NCBI GenBank assembly: GCA_003194525.1
Contig: NBIV01000142.1
Coordinates: 1 to 64,000 of the forward strand
Direction: 5' to 3'
Origin: Gracilariopsis chorda
Lineage: Eukaryota > Rhodophyta > Florideophyceae > Gracilariales > Gracilariaceae
Length of the DNA: 64,000 nt
In this document: piece by piece, positions 9,557-19,501 of the stretch
How the letters are laid out: every line of letters starts with the position of its first letter
How positions within the stretch are numbered: the stretch's first letter is position 1
Position numbers and translations under genes: made by a program
The notes under the pieces: generated by a model
Told to the model about the DNA's origin: nothing
Seen by the model: only the letters and a program-made list of their open reading frames with translations
Databases searched by the model: none

Positions 9557-10990
9557 TTGAGAGAGAGAGTACATTATAACAAATCTTCATTCAGGTATTC
9601 AGTCGTAGCTTTTATGAAAATTATGACCACAGATCACTCAAGCAAGTTGTCTGACACAACCCTTGTGTATTGTCCAATGCTGATTAATATGTATATCAAG
9701 TATCTCGGAATCGTGAAGGAAATGAAAGATTACAAAAATGCAGTGAAGCGACGACGCTCATCCCGTATCAAACGTTTGTTAACCTACGAGAACATTTTCA
9801 ACAACTTCAACCTTCGCAATTTTTGTCATGTGTTTAGGATGGAACAATGAGATTTTGAGAAACTCTATAGCAAGTTATCACATGTACTAGTGGGAAATGT
9901 GGCGATGGGCAAGCCTTCTCGGAGAGAACCGATTACGCCCCGGGCAAGGTTGGCGATTACATTGAATATGCTGGCGGGTTCTAGTCATGGATATATCATG
10001 CTTGTTTTTCATGTGGGAAAGTGCACTGCGTATCAAGTGTTCCACGATACGTAAAAAGCACCAATGAATGTGCTTCAACTGCCTGGCTTCCCCGAATCGG
10101 AAGAGAAACTCTCAGAGGCTCCGTTGGGATTCAAGCATTCTCGGAAATGACTGAGTCCTCTTACGGGGTGCGTAGGGGCTCTAGATGGTATCGTTATTAA
10201 GATCGAGAAGCCATCTTGTTCGAATGGTGCTGCATTCTATTGTGAGAAGGGTTACTACTAGCTGCCCGTTCATGCTCTCGTTGATTCTAATTATAGGTTG
10301 CTCGACGTATATATTCGCTGTGTTGCGACAACACACGATCCAAGCTCAAACCTTCAGATGCCGCCATACAATGGTTCTCTCTCATCGCTACAACCACTAC
10401 CTTCGGCGTCCGCAGCCGCCAATTCAGTCAAACGCCTAAACAACAACCTCCTCTCGTCTTCGCCGCCCTTCATCACTTCTTTCTCTTCTTCAGAGCGGCA
10501 CACCAGCCCGCTTCAGTCTAACATTTCCGCTTCCTTTTTTTATCGCATCAACTCCATTCCCCCCGCTCGTATTGTGCGCCACATTCAGGAGATAGCACGC
10601 CGTCTCCACTCTTTACACGTTCCGTGTCGTATCTAAGCCCAAACTCCTGTAACCAAGGAAAACCATGTATGCTTTGTCAAATCTGGTTAAGTGTCGTACT
10701 AGCAAAAAGCTGCCAATGTAGTATTGGATTGCTGGCGACGAAGCTCATGTATGCACTATCAGTTTGATAACTCATATTTTAGTTTCACAGATATGCAGCT
10801 GTTATGAAGATGGGTTTAACTTCTATATTTCTTCCTTGAGAATTCATGTGGAGCATGTATTTGAAATGCTCGTGGAGAGATAGCATATTCTACGAGAGTT
10901 AGAATTTTCTGTTGATATCAATACTGAAATTGTAGCTTTGTGTATGAATTTGCACAAATTTTGTGTTGAAAACAAATTTTAATACTTAAG
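9557..10990 (+). pseudogene. Harbinger-2 transposase (DDE_Tnp_4 type), broken by stops and an insertion
   Basis: A single frame runs from about 9557 to 10338, interrupted only by TGA (9848), TAA (about 10051), TGA (about 10148) and TAG (about 10259). Blocks in order: RSSRIKRLLTYENIFNNFN, FRMEQ-stop-DFEKLYSKL, RARLAITLNMLAGSSHGYIM, CTAYQVFHDT, GCVGALDGIVIKIEKPS (first catalytic Asp), FYCEKGYY and RCVATTHD. After an insertion (about 10340-10664) it resumes as YWIAGDEAHVCTISL (second Asp), YEDGFNFYISSLRIHVEHVF (catalytic Glu) and ALCMNLHKFCVEN. This is the complete order of PIF/Harbinger DDE transposases. The catalytic triad is intact although the gene is dead. Confidence 0.85.
10340..10664. other. 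About 325-bp insertion inside Harbinger-2 transposase
   Basis: Transposase homology stops at RCVATTHD and resumes with YALSNL..KKLPM..YWIAGDEAH. The intervening 325 bases are strongly pyrimidine-rich on the plus strand and encode nothing I recognise. They lack GT-AG borders, so I do not read them as an intron. No terminal repeats could be defined. Confidence 0.55.
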
Positions 10991-11835
10991 GTAGTCTCTA
11001 GTGAAGACGTAAATGAGCCAAATCAGGATGTCCTAGGATTTTCTGAATGCTGCAAAGAGACGCACTCCGACTGGATGAGTGATGAAGAGGTGGAGTCCCA
11101 GACAGATGATGTCATCTTCAGGAAAAGAGATGAATCAATTGACATAATAAAATAGAAGAAATTAACCCGTTAATTTTCTCCAGGAGCTTCATGTCGTGCT
11201 GCACAATTCTGACGTTAATTGCACATCAGCGGCATAAAGAGTGGTTTCGGCAGTTCGTTCTTTTGCATGGAATGGAAGCACATTAAAGCAATTCATCCGG
11301 CTTTCGTGCCCCTCCTTTCTGAGGCTTCAGATGTCACAACCTCGCAGTCGAGCTTGTCGCGACATAAACTTCACCGCGTTCATTATGAAACAGAGCTCGT
11401 CGATGTTTCACCTCTGCTTTTATCCAGGCGATAGGTGATACATCTCCGGTACAGCGTTGTGACACACGAGAGGTTGCAACGTCATCTGCAACCCCAACGT
11501 ACAACCAATTCTTTTCGTCAGGAACAATGTCCCCAAAATCTCTGGTGGAGAACGTTTGTCGCAGAGTCGCTTTGCACCTTTTTCATACAAATTTGTTCCT
11601 TCACCTATCCCGTGAAATCAGTGAGTGACTTCGATATATCCTCTAAATTGTATTGTCAGATCTTGCTGCTCTGCTTTCGTTGCTTTTTTTCGGCCGTTTT
11701 GAATGCCAAAGAGCCACAAACTCTTTCTTCATAACCTCCATACTTACCTATCAGCTTTCACGACATCCGAAGTAGCTGCGTCTCTTCCGTTGCAGTTCAA
11801 AATCTACAAACCAATAAAATTAGTAGCATTCTCTT
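10991..11835. other. Unassigned Harbinger-2 internal region
   Basis: Between the convergent transposase and partner ORFs. Only short, unconvincing ORFs (up to 99 codons at 11435-11734), with no motif recognised. Confidence 0.4.
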
Positions 11836-12309
11836 CTACTTGGTAGTGTAGTTTCCATTAGAACTCAATTCCAGAAAAGCAGTGATCCGTTTCGGATCAT
11901 TTTGTCGCAAAGCGGACCATGTATCATATAAAAATATGAAAGAACTACTCCACTGAAACAAGTGCTTCTTCAACGAGGACAAGGGTCGTTCAACAAGGTG
12001 CGGGTAATTCGAGTGGAACTTCTCTAATAAGCCAGTAAAATCTTCCTTACATTCCACTTGATGATCATTGAATCGATGTTCAATGGTTCCCCAAAACGAT
12101 TCGCGACGTACCCGAGTATTACTCTCGGTTCTCTTCAGCTCTGCACTGCATGACTTGAAAAGAGCATGGCGAGAGCTTCCATGATCTTGTAGCAAAACTA
12201 AAAGGCGAGCAAATTCATGTCGCCAAAATTTAGGTTTTCCAATACCTGAGCGTTCAGTGGAAATGGCTCCATCCTTGATTATAACTGTGATAGCGCGAGT
12301 GACGCCCAC
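11836..12309 (-). pseudogene. Oomycete-type ORF, probable second gene of Harbinger-2
   Basis: An open frame of 157 codons. Features: GKPKFWRHEFARLLVLLQDH, an RRESFWGTIEHRFND motif, and a Trp-rich C-terminal part (SSFIFLYDTWSALRQNDPKR). I recall the same pattern ('EFARL..VL..D..AR', 'FW..I..RFND', 'WS.SGQNDP') in a large unnamed protein family of Phytophthora that occurs with transposons. It lies convergent to the Harbinger-2 transposase, the same layout as Harbinger-1, which suggests it is the element's DNA-binding partner. Function is inferred. It may be truncated at the C-terminus. Confidence 0.55.
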
Positions 12310-13550
12310 GTTTTCAGACGGATGTACATTTTGCTCTAAATTTTAACTTCGGAAGAATATCCCAAGTGCACCATGCTGCACTGGCGTCTTGAACCCATTA
12401 TAAGTAGTCATTAAAAGCTACGTTTTGGCGTTGCAATTGATCAAGAGAAATTCCTTTTTAGTTAGACACAAATACGACAATCATACATCTCGAAGTAAGC
12501 TTGGTTTTGGAGCGATTGTGGATTTTCAGCTTGCATTGCTTTGCCACGAGATAAGGATGTTTCAGAGTTCTCTGATTCGAGTGGGTGTAGAAACGTACCG
12601 TACTATCAGTCTTCTAGAACCGAAAGCTTTTCAATGCAGAAAATGGATTTATTTTAGTGTTTCTAGATGCTTGGGGGGGGAAAATTAGTGGCTTCAACAT
12701 TATGCGCAACGTTTGCACGGAATTAGTTGAAGCATTTGAGCATTGATGAGGTGGAACAAATTGCAGGCATCAGAAGGGTGGTTGGGGTGATCAGAATTTG
12801 CACAGTTCTGACAATTGCGTAATGGTTGCGCGGGTGATGACGAGTTTAGACAATGTGGATGAGTTATAGCCATAAAAGTGCCCTATCTAATTAGATTGTT
12901 GTCGTGGTTGACATGGTTTGTGATTCTTTTCTGTAACAAATCTGATTAGATTGAGGTGGTAGGAATGTTTGGCACGTTGAAATTAATGACGTTTGCCATT
13001 ACAAAGTAGGTGCAAAAGTATGCATTGAGTATTACTCGGTGACTAAGATAGCTGGATTTGAATGGTGGTCGGCGGGGAGATGAAAGCAGACAGATAAAAA
13101 AGACATAATGCTGGCACCAGTCGGGGTGTATTGGGCTTGTGCTAATCATCATGCACACCATAAACTGCCGTTCTCTATTGTCAGGTCTGGAGAAGTGGCA
13201 AGGATCTCTAGAATGGGTTAAAGAAGTTCTTTGCTTACAGAGCAAGAGCTCGTCAGTTGCTCTAGAAATATTGGAAAGGCATGGCCACAGGTCCAGTAAG
13301 TAGCCCATCATTTTCGTTCCCGCTTGAATTTTCACGCATGAACGCGCTTGTTGAGACCAGGCCTCCATCTCCATCTCCGAAGTCCCACACCCACAGCTTT
13401 GAAGTGGCCGTTCTTGCTTTTCAAACCCTCCCAGCTCTCCACACCGCTACACATCCATCAATAATGGATTTTGTTTGTAATGATCTTCAAATGCTTACGA
13501 ACACTCTTTGCAGGAACTGGTACGCACGCCAGCAATGATGGGCCGAACTA
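12310..13550. other. Unassigned region between Harbinger-2 and copia-1 integrase
   Basis: It contains an 87-codon ORF (+, 12425-12688) and a 142-codon ORF (-, 12946-13374) without recognisable domains. A run of eight G at 12672-12679 interrupts one frame. It may hold the right end of the Harbinger-2 block and decayed copia-1 integrase, but I cannot show either. Confidence 0.35.
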
Positions 13551-14000
13551 TTTAAACAAGGTGTAAATGTTCTGGCCACTTAAAATTTGCAAGAAGAAAA
13601 TCTGGCATCATCGCTACCAAAGTCTGTGTGCTGCATGCTGTGTATGATGTGTTGCATGGTGTTTTCGATCCAATTATGGATGTCTTTTTGGTTTGGAATG
13701 AATTGTGTCAATTGGAATCGTGTGACTGCATATAACCGATGAGTATATGCGGCTTGCCATGTTTGGAGGTTGTTTTAACGGTTCCACATGTACCAGAGCT
13801 GATATAGATCACTGGCTCATAGCTGTGGGCGGTAGCTCTACAGGGAGCAGAGTGATGCTTGGAATTGGTGTAGGTTTTTGAAGGTGATGAAAGAATCTAC
13901 TGGGAGAGATTTCAGCATGGATGAGATAAGACGGTGCCGGGCGGTATGGCCTAATATGGGGAGGTATGCGTGATTCAGAGTCATGTGCCAGTTGTGGGTG
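13551..14000 (-). pseudogene. Copia-1 pre-integrase zinc region and start of integrase
   Basis: The minus frame near 13985-13820 reads NWHMTLNHAYLPILGHTARH, then SMLKSLPVDSF and LCSL: the His/His and part of the Cys/Cys finger of the GAG-pre-integrase domain ('W H...H.....L..L'). Further down, LVHVEPLKQPP resembles the 'H.D..GP' entry to the integrase core with Asp changed to Glu. Below about 13700 no further integrase motif is visible. Confidence 0.6.
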
Positions 14001-14228
14001 ATCCGTTCCATGGTGGGTCGTTTGGGAGTTATGTTTGGGTTATGCAGGTAATGGAGAGGAGATGTGTGCAGTTGGAGTGGTCTTCAAACATACCGGGAAT
14101 ATATATTCAGGGGGTTATGGGAGTGATGGTGGCTCTGACAGTGTTATAGAAGTAACTCTTTCATGACCTTTATACGGAATGGTACTTGAAATTCAGGCTT
14201 GGTACATTGTGAGGATTGTTCCATGTAG

Positions 14229-14893
14229 TTAGTACTGGGTCTTTGTCCAGCACGATTTTATTAGTCTGACTAGGGCGCTGTTCTTGGTTTTGATTATGTA
14301 ACTGGCATTTTTCGTGAAACTTAGAAGTCCATAACTAGTAGCAAGGTCGTGTGCTGAGAGTAAGTTATGCTTCAGATGGTGATTGGCCACTGCCTGTGTA
14401 AGGAGGGTTGAGTTACTCTTGTGCGGATTGATGCGAAGTGTTCCATGGTGGGTGCACAGGATTTGCAGCTTCGTAGACGTTTCAGTTACCTTGAAAATGG
14501 AGAGTGGGGCTATTGTGACCGTGGGACGTGTGACGTGAGAAACGGCGGCGCCACTGGCCAGAATTAACTTACCTGTGGTTTCAGTGTTGCCCTCAGAAAT
14601 TACTCCCAGTGTCGGCGTTGAAGGTTGTAGCTGTTGTGGCGGGTGGGGCTCGTTGGCATATGGAGAAGGTATCAGAGTATAGGGCCAAGGGATTGTAGTA
14701 TACTTGACGTGGTTTTGGGGCGGAATACCAAGCGATGTATAGAACTGCACGGTTTTCCTTGATAATGCGAGCGCTGGCTAGAAGGGTAGTACGGGCGACG
14801 GTGAAAGTGCCGGTATGGATGACGAGGACTTCCGGAGTCCGCAGTGAAGTGAGTGGGAGGTTGAGAGCTTGAAGTGGCCGTGGTCATCATCAT
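14229..14893 (-). pseudogene. Copia-1 protease region
   Basis: 14750-14229 holds LILASGAAVSHVTRP, the Copia protease active site ('ILDSGAA.H'), with the catalytic Asp changed to Ala, followed by a beta-rich body (TKLQILCTHHGTLRINPH) and HHLKHNLLSAHDLATSYGLL ('..L..NLLS...L...G'). Upstream, 14893-14672 in another frame encodes a Ser/His/Arg-rich stretch that fits the nucleic-acid-binding tail of gag. One frameshift separates them. Confidence 0.7.
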
Positions 14894-15034
14894 GGTGAAG
14901 ATGTAATGCTTTTTAAGTTTTCACATAAAGTCCTTGATCTGGAGCGGTTTAGAAGCAATAAATTGAAAAACGATGTTGGAAAGTTCCGTCTTGCATTATA
15001 TTAAGTCAATGAGAAATTCCACCATACGTGTTTC

Positions 15035-15706
15035 CTAGGCTAAGTTCGGATACTTAATGGCAAGCATGCATTGTCGGAGTTCTTTATGATCTCTCAGGTA
15101 CTGAGAAATAGTGGTATCCTTGGTAAATTGTATTGTCTCCTCTTCTGTTTTGAGGAATTGATGGTCCTCTTTTGTGGACAGGTTGATATGGTCCATAATT
15201 CTTTTTTCAAGCTCGTAAGAAGTGGGTTCATCTTCTGGTACGAGGATTTGTCTAACTATTTCGGATGGTTCGCGGCTTAGGATTGCTGTTCTAAAGTGTT
15301 CTTTCTGTTGCTTGAACGACTTTAGCTGGGCTGGGGTGACTGGTAAAGTGGGAAATGTTGTGAGATGATGGAGTGCTTCAGATTTCAATGCATGATTCTT
15401 GATAGCGAATGACCACGGAGAGCAGTTCCCTGGATTGAGATTCGGAACAGTGGGGTAGTTAGCACTAGTTATAGAGTCCATCATGTGGTCACTGTACTGG
15501 GTGGTATCGCTGGGCGTGTATGTGTCGTTGGCTGTGGTGAGTTCGTTGAAGTGAAGGGCTGTTGTGAATTCGTTTTGTTCTCGAAGGTTGTCCCTTCGCA
15601 AGCGACAGGTATGGCAGTTGTAGTTGTCCCTTGTGAGGTGGGGATGGCAGCAGCAAAGTTGGGGTTGAGATGTGAGGGAGGGAGATCCAGTTTGCGTTGC
15701 GCTCAT
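15035..15706 (-). pseudogene. Copia-1 gag
   Basis: The longest intact frame of copia-1, 223 codons beginning with ATG at 15706. After a Cys/His-rich N-terminus (LCCCHPHLTRDNYNCHTC) comes a Copia gag body: NLNPGNCSPWSFAIKNHALK ('L...N...W......L...'), SEIVRQILVPEDEPTSYELE, and LSTKEDHQFLKTEEETIQF with DTTISQYLRDHKELRQCM, the conserved spacer of oomycete-type Copia gag. The frame is lost after KYPNLA. The ATG lies within GGTTATGAGCGC, next to the presumed 5' LTR edge at 15712. Confidence 0.7.
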
Positions 15707-15760
15707 AACCTGTGAGAGGAGGACTTTGCCTTTTCTCTGATTGGTGAGCTCGTAGCTCTT

Positions 15761-16080
15761 AAGGTTATGTGTTCATGTCTACAGTAATGTTGATGGACAT
15801 CGATTGCAAATGTGAGCCACTGCAGCAATTCTGGACTGTAAGCACTTACAGTTGAAGCAAAAACACAATTAATAATATGAAAAGTGTGTTTTATTTAAAC
15901 TTTGGCTAAGAGGCTCTGGACACTCTGAACCACTCCAAGCTGGGTGAGGAAGAAAAATAGAGAGGCGCAGTAAGCCGGGGCAACTTTCTTCCACTTACGT
16001 AGAACTCAGAGTAATGCACAGACCTTAGTAAATAAATATTTTGCATGCTCATATTATCTATCTATCATTATGCTTAAGTA
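15761..16080. other. Junction between copia-1 leader/LTR and gypsy-G
   Basis: AT-rich with no ORF above 60 codons. It should contain the copia-1 5' LTR and the 3' end of gypsy-G, but neither edge could be fixed. Confidence 0.35.
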
Positions 16081-17520
16081 TCTGAACAATGTTTTTAAGG
16101 AATCTGGGACCCAATTTGGATTTAGTTCAAAATTCCTACAGTTTTGCATGATTTCCTTGCCTTGAACGTAAGAAGCCATAACAATTACTCCCCCTAAAAT
16201 CATTATTGGTTCTTGAATAATCCGTTCTTTTCATTACCATGGCGTAGGCTTTTTCGTATTGATACGGAACGACAAGACAATCTATACTAGGAATAAAATC
16301 AATGATTAATGGTTGATGGTTTTTTACAATTTTGATAATGCAGTTTCGACTTCTGAATTGAATGTATTCTTTTCTTCTAAACGTTGAAGTTGCTGAACTG
16401 TAAGGAAGTAGCAGAATACCAAACCTTGTAGGAGTTCATTATTAACTCCGACTGATACAGCTAGTTGAATTCGTTGGACAATCTTCACTATTATCTCAAA
16501 CTGTTCTGTAGTCTCAATGAATGGTCTGACGATGTACTAATATCCCAAAAAACATGCACCAAATTCGAGATAGAAGCTGGGTAGTCGTGAGATTGAATTA
16601 ATTTGACTGCCCTACATTCAATAAAATCTCCGGGGATGACGAGGGAAAAGAATTCATTCTCTGGATTCTGAGTAAACCAATAAATGCTAACACTCATGAT
16701 AGATAATGTTTTTGGATGTATCGTTTCCGATTATCTGCAGAATGACAGTAGTTATTAATTTGTGAATATCAACCGAGCGATTCTCTGTACAGTCTCGGTT
16801 TTTATAGTGCACAAAGTATTTGAGCGTTCTCTTTCGAATGCGGTAGCCTATGACCTGATCAATACTTATGACCTCCTTCTGTAAGATTTGTTCTCTTTGC
16901 ACTTGCGTATTAACGTCCTCTCAGTTTGTGTTCTCATGATATGTTTTCAACAATGATACTTGAAAGGTAGGATGAGTTTGTGCCAACTCCTTCGCTAATT
17001 CTATTTCAAAGGCTCTGGAGTCTGCGAATACCTTTTTGATGGATTAAGGTCCTAAAAACTTGCGATATAGCTTTTTGACGTGATCTGTGTTTATGTTAAA
17101 GTCTCGCGTATCCAGGAGCACTTTATCTTCTCCGTCGACTACTTGTTCTTTTTATTTCTTCTCAACATTTTCTATCATTCTTAGATTACTTTCTATTATA
17201 GTTGATTTTGCCATTTCAGTGCCGTACGTGGTTCTTTCCAATAATTCGTCCGTAAGTTCTAACGTTGTTTGAATTTCCTTATGAAGTAGGACATCTGTGA
17301 TACGTAAGGAACGTTGCCGATATTCCAGCAAGAATGGCGTCATCTTGGTTGCTTTCTTTTTGTGATTATTGTATGAAAATTCAAAACCAAAGAGATAGGC
17401 GGCCCAACCTCTTTGACTGTAAAGAATGAAATGTGAAAAAACTTCTTCTAATTGTGGAGCAATATTTTTAGGTGAGAGATCCTCCCAAGATTGTCGCATC
17501 CTTCCTCTTTTGCGAGGTGA
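16081..17520 (-). pseudogene. Gypsy-G: integrase C-terminus, chromodomain and downstream coding stretch
   Basis: Minus frame from 17480: WAAYLFGFEFSYNNHKKKAT then MTPFLLEYRQRS, the end of a Ty3/Gypsy integrase core ('..AEFAYN...H..TG.TPF...YG'). After one stop come KVLLDTRDFNIN and KLYRKFLGP (the 'D.V.L...........K......GP' block). At about 16875-16750 EVISIDQVIGYRIRKRTLKY and FVHYKNRDCTE form a chromodomain. Beyond it an open stretch (16697-16491, then 16488-16345) continues as coding-like sequence of unknown function. The first half of the integrase is missing. RT, protease and gag of what is probably the same copy lie at 32.9-33.9 and 53.2-55.5 kb. Confidence 0.7.
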
Positions 17521-18557
17521 GCGCAGTGACAGGGCCCTCCGTACCACAGGGTGGTCGGATGTACAACCGAAAGGGATTCTGGCTATACTGATGGAGGTGG
17601 TGCCGAGAATCGGGTTATCAGCTGGTCAACGCATTGCACTGGTTCGTGTAAGCGGTGTTCCGGGCCACAGTGAATCCAATGGGAAAACAGAGAAAATGGG
17701 TGAAAGAACCAGAGAAAGGAGTACAATCACGCGGGTCTTGCTGAAAACCGAAAGAGACCCGGTGATGGGGGTGTTGCTTATTCATCCAGCACCGCAAAAC
17801 TCAATACTGAGTGGAACAGTTATCTGTTCCCACAATAAATAGTAACCGATATCGTAAAACCAAAGAACATTGGGCGAGCCCACAAAGTAAGAAAGATCAG
17901 CGGTCGTTGTTGATACTGTGCGGGTGACTCTAACGAGACCGAACGCGAGGAAACTCCAGGAGGGACTTATTCAATTCGTGCAGGCGATAAAATCAGAGCC
18001 CGGTCACAGTTTAACGCTACTTCACGGTGAAACGGCAGGGCCGTCCTCCGTTTATCACTATGGGGTCAAATATTAACTGGGAATACTACTACTATAGGGT
18101 ACCACGCGTGTGGTCCACACGTTTGTGTCAATGAGTGGCATGGCTGGCCACGGCGCGACACGACACGTGTCAATCATGCCAGCCATGAGTAAGGTCCGTA
18201 CGCTTATCATGTGTCTATCTATTCCAGATATCATAGAAATCACCCATGAAGATTTCAAAAACACCAAATAGAATTCATATCCGATTTCACCCACAACTTG
18301 CAAGGGTCCAGTTATAACTTAGTTGAACCCATGCCAGGTCGGTACTGAACCATTCATCACCCACCTCACCTAGAGGGCATTCTCATACGCATGGCTTTAC
18401 ACTAATGTTCTGAAAAATTGTTCTCATTGACCATCCATTTGCGGAGGAAATGCCGTTGATAAGTTAAGTTTCACTGTCAAAGTTTGCATTAATCCTTTCC
18501 GGAAACTTCCCGTAAATCTTGACTCTCAGTTTTATATTATATTTCAAGGTAGTCCAT
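17521..18557. other. Unassigned 1 kb between gypsy-G and gypsy-A
   Basis: More GC-rich than the AT-rich gypsy-G sequence to its left. It has a plus ORF overlapping its left edge (17426-17842, 138 codons) that matches nothing I know and overlaps the integrase on the other strand. A hairpin lies at 18139-18187. The last five bases, TCCAT, are the target duplication of gypsy-A. It may be an LTR fragment or the end of another insertion. Confidence 0.35.
18139..18187. repeat. Perfect 10-bp inverted repeat with 29-base loop
   Basis: Arms CATGGCTGGC (18139-18148) and GCCAGCCATG (18178-18187). The loop contains repeated CGACACG/ACACGTGTC elements. It could be the end of a small inverted-repeat element or a transcript hairpin. 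No coding context. Confidence 0.5.
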
Positions 18558-19412
18558 TGAAGAGCACCCCTCTTAAGAGGGATATCTGGGGACTTGGTAG
18601 TTTTCGCGGTTACACCGGCATTCATACATGTTCATACATGACTTCACCTTTTTCCAGGTGGCACTGCCTATGAATAGTGGCTGGCCCGGTACACCGGTGA
18701 TACAAGTGGGAAAGGGACGGTGGCAAGGCTGGCAGGCAAAGCAAGATAAGGAACGGGTGGTTATTAAATATATTGATTTATTTATCTATTTATCTAGCTA
18801 TTACACTATGGAAGTTACACTACGTAGTGCGCCGGCCTTGAGGCCGCCGCACCATCAAATATTCCCAAACAAGGGTATTCTACTGCAAGAACGTGGCTTT
18901 AAGCACTTACGCCTTTGGCGGCACTCAACTCCATTTAGGAGGTATACCGCGTTGCCTACGAAGTGCTCAACCCCCTTGCTCGCCAAGACACCCATCTTCA
19001 GGATTGTTCCAATTGTTGTGGTTTCGCCGGTGTATACGGTATATTTGTCGGCAGTGCTTGGCCTTCTCCGAGCCACTGGCGTGACTCCTTGTCGCCCCTT
19101 TTACTTATCCCATTTCACCCTTTTTCTTTTTCATGTCCCGTTTCCTATTTAGGGTAGCTCCCGCTATACGCGGCTGATACTGACATCTGTCGTGTGTGCG
19201 CTACTGTGTGGAGCCATTTCTCCTTAAAGGAGTATAAAACTGTGTTACAGGTTCACCATTCCCTTTCCTGCGCTAGTCGTGAAGGCTGACCTCGGTTTAC
19301 ACACTAACTTGTCGTGTCATCCCTGGAATCGCTCTTTCGCTGTCCTCACCTCGTGAAAGGAAGATCACGAACATCTTTGGTGTATTTTCCCATCACTGGG
19401 AATTGCACCACA
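18558..19412 (+). repeat. Gypsy-A 5' LTR
   Basis: It starts TGAAGAGCACCCC and ends ATTGCACCACA, 855 bases. The matching LTR is 29359-30213. An AT-rich TATTAAATATATTG box near 18764-18777 is a candidate core promoter. ORFs inside it are fortuitous. Confidence 0.9.
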
Positions 19413-19415
19413 AAT

Positions 19416-19428
19416 TGGTCTCCCTACC
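19416..19428 (+). other. Gypsy-A primer-binding site
   Basis: TGGTCTCCCTACC three bases after the LTR. It begins TGG as expected for pairing with a tRNA 3' CCA end. The tRNA would end GGTAGGGAGACCA. I cannot name the tRNA. Confidence 0.55.
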
Positions 19429-19501
19429 TTGAACACTAATCTTTGTAATACCCATCTCTGAGGTTGGATTCCTTTATCCCGAAGAGTTACGTGTTTCCCG
19501 T

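Larger units (their letters stand above)
1..15760 (-). mobile_element. Copia-1: old Ty1/Copia element, split in three, left end outside window
   Basis: Minus-strand Copia order can be followed from high to low coordinates: gag (15706-15035), protease (14750-14229), pre-integrase zinc region (about 13990-13820), end of the integrase core (8885-8584), linker (8402-8097), first half of RT (8054-7725) and second half of RT (601-29). The gaps are filled by Harbinger-1 (602-7720) and by an 8.9-13.5 kb block carrying Harbinger-2. RNase H and the 3' LTR lie left of the window. The 5' LTR probably begins near 15712, but I could not define its far end. The element is dead: it has several stops, a lost protease aspartate and two large insertions. 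That the pieces are one copy is inferred from strand, order and complementary missing domains. Confidence 0.7.

Noticed and set aside
10340-10664. Spliceosomal intron in the Harbinger-2 transposase
   Set aside because: No GT-AG or GC-AG borders at the points where protein similarity stops.
17426-17842. 138-codon plus ORF as a gene
   Set aside because: Its first third lies opposite the integrase of gypsy-G, and the rest has no recognisable domain or support.
18628-19152. 174-codon ORF in the gypsy-A 5' LTR
   Set aside because: Within the LTR; the 3' LTR copy does not keep the same frame.
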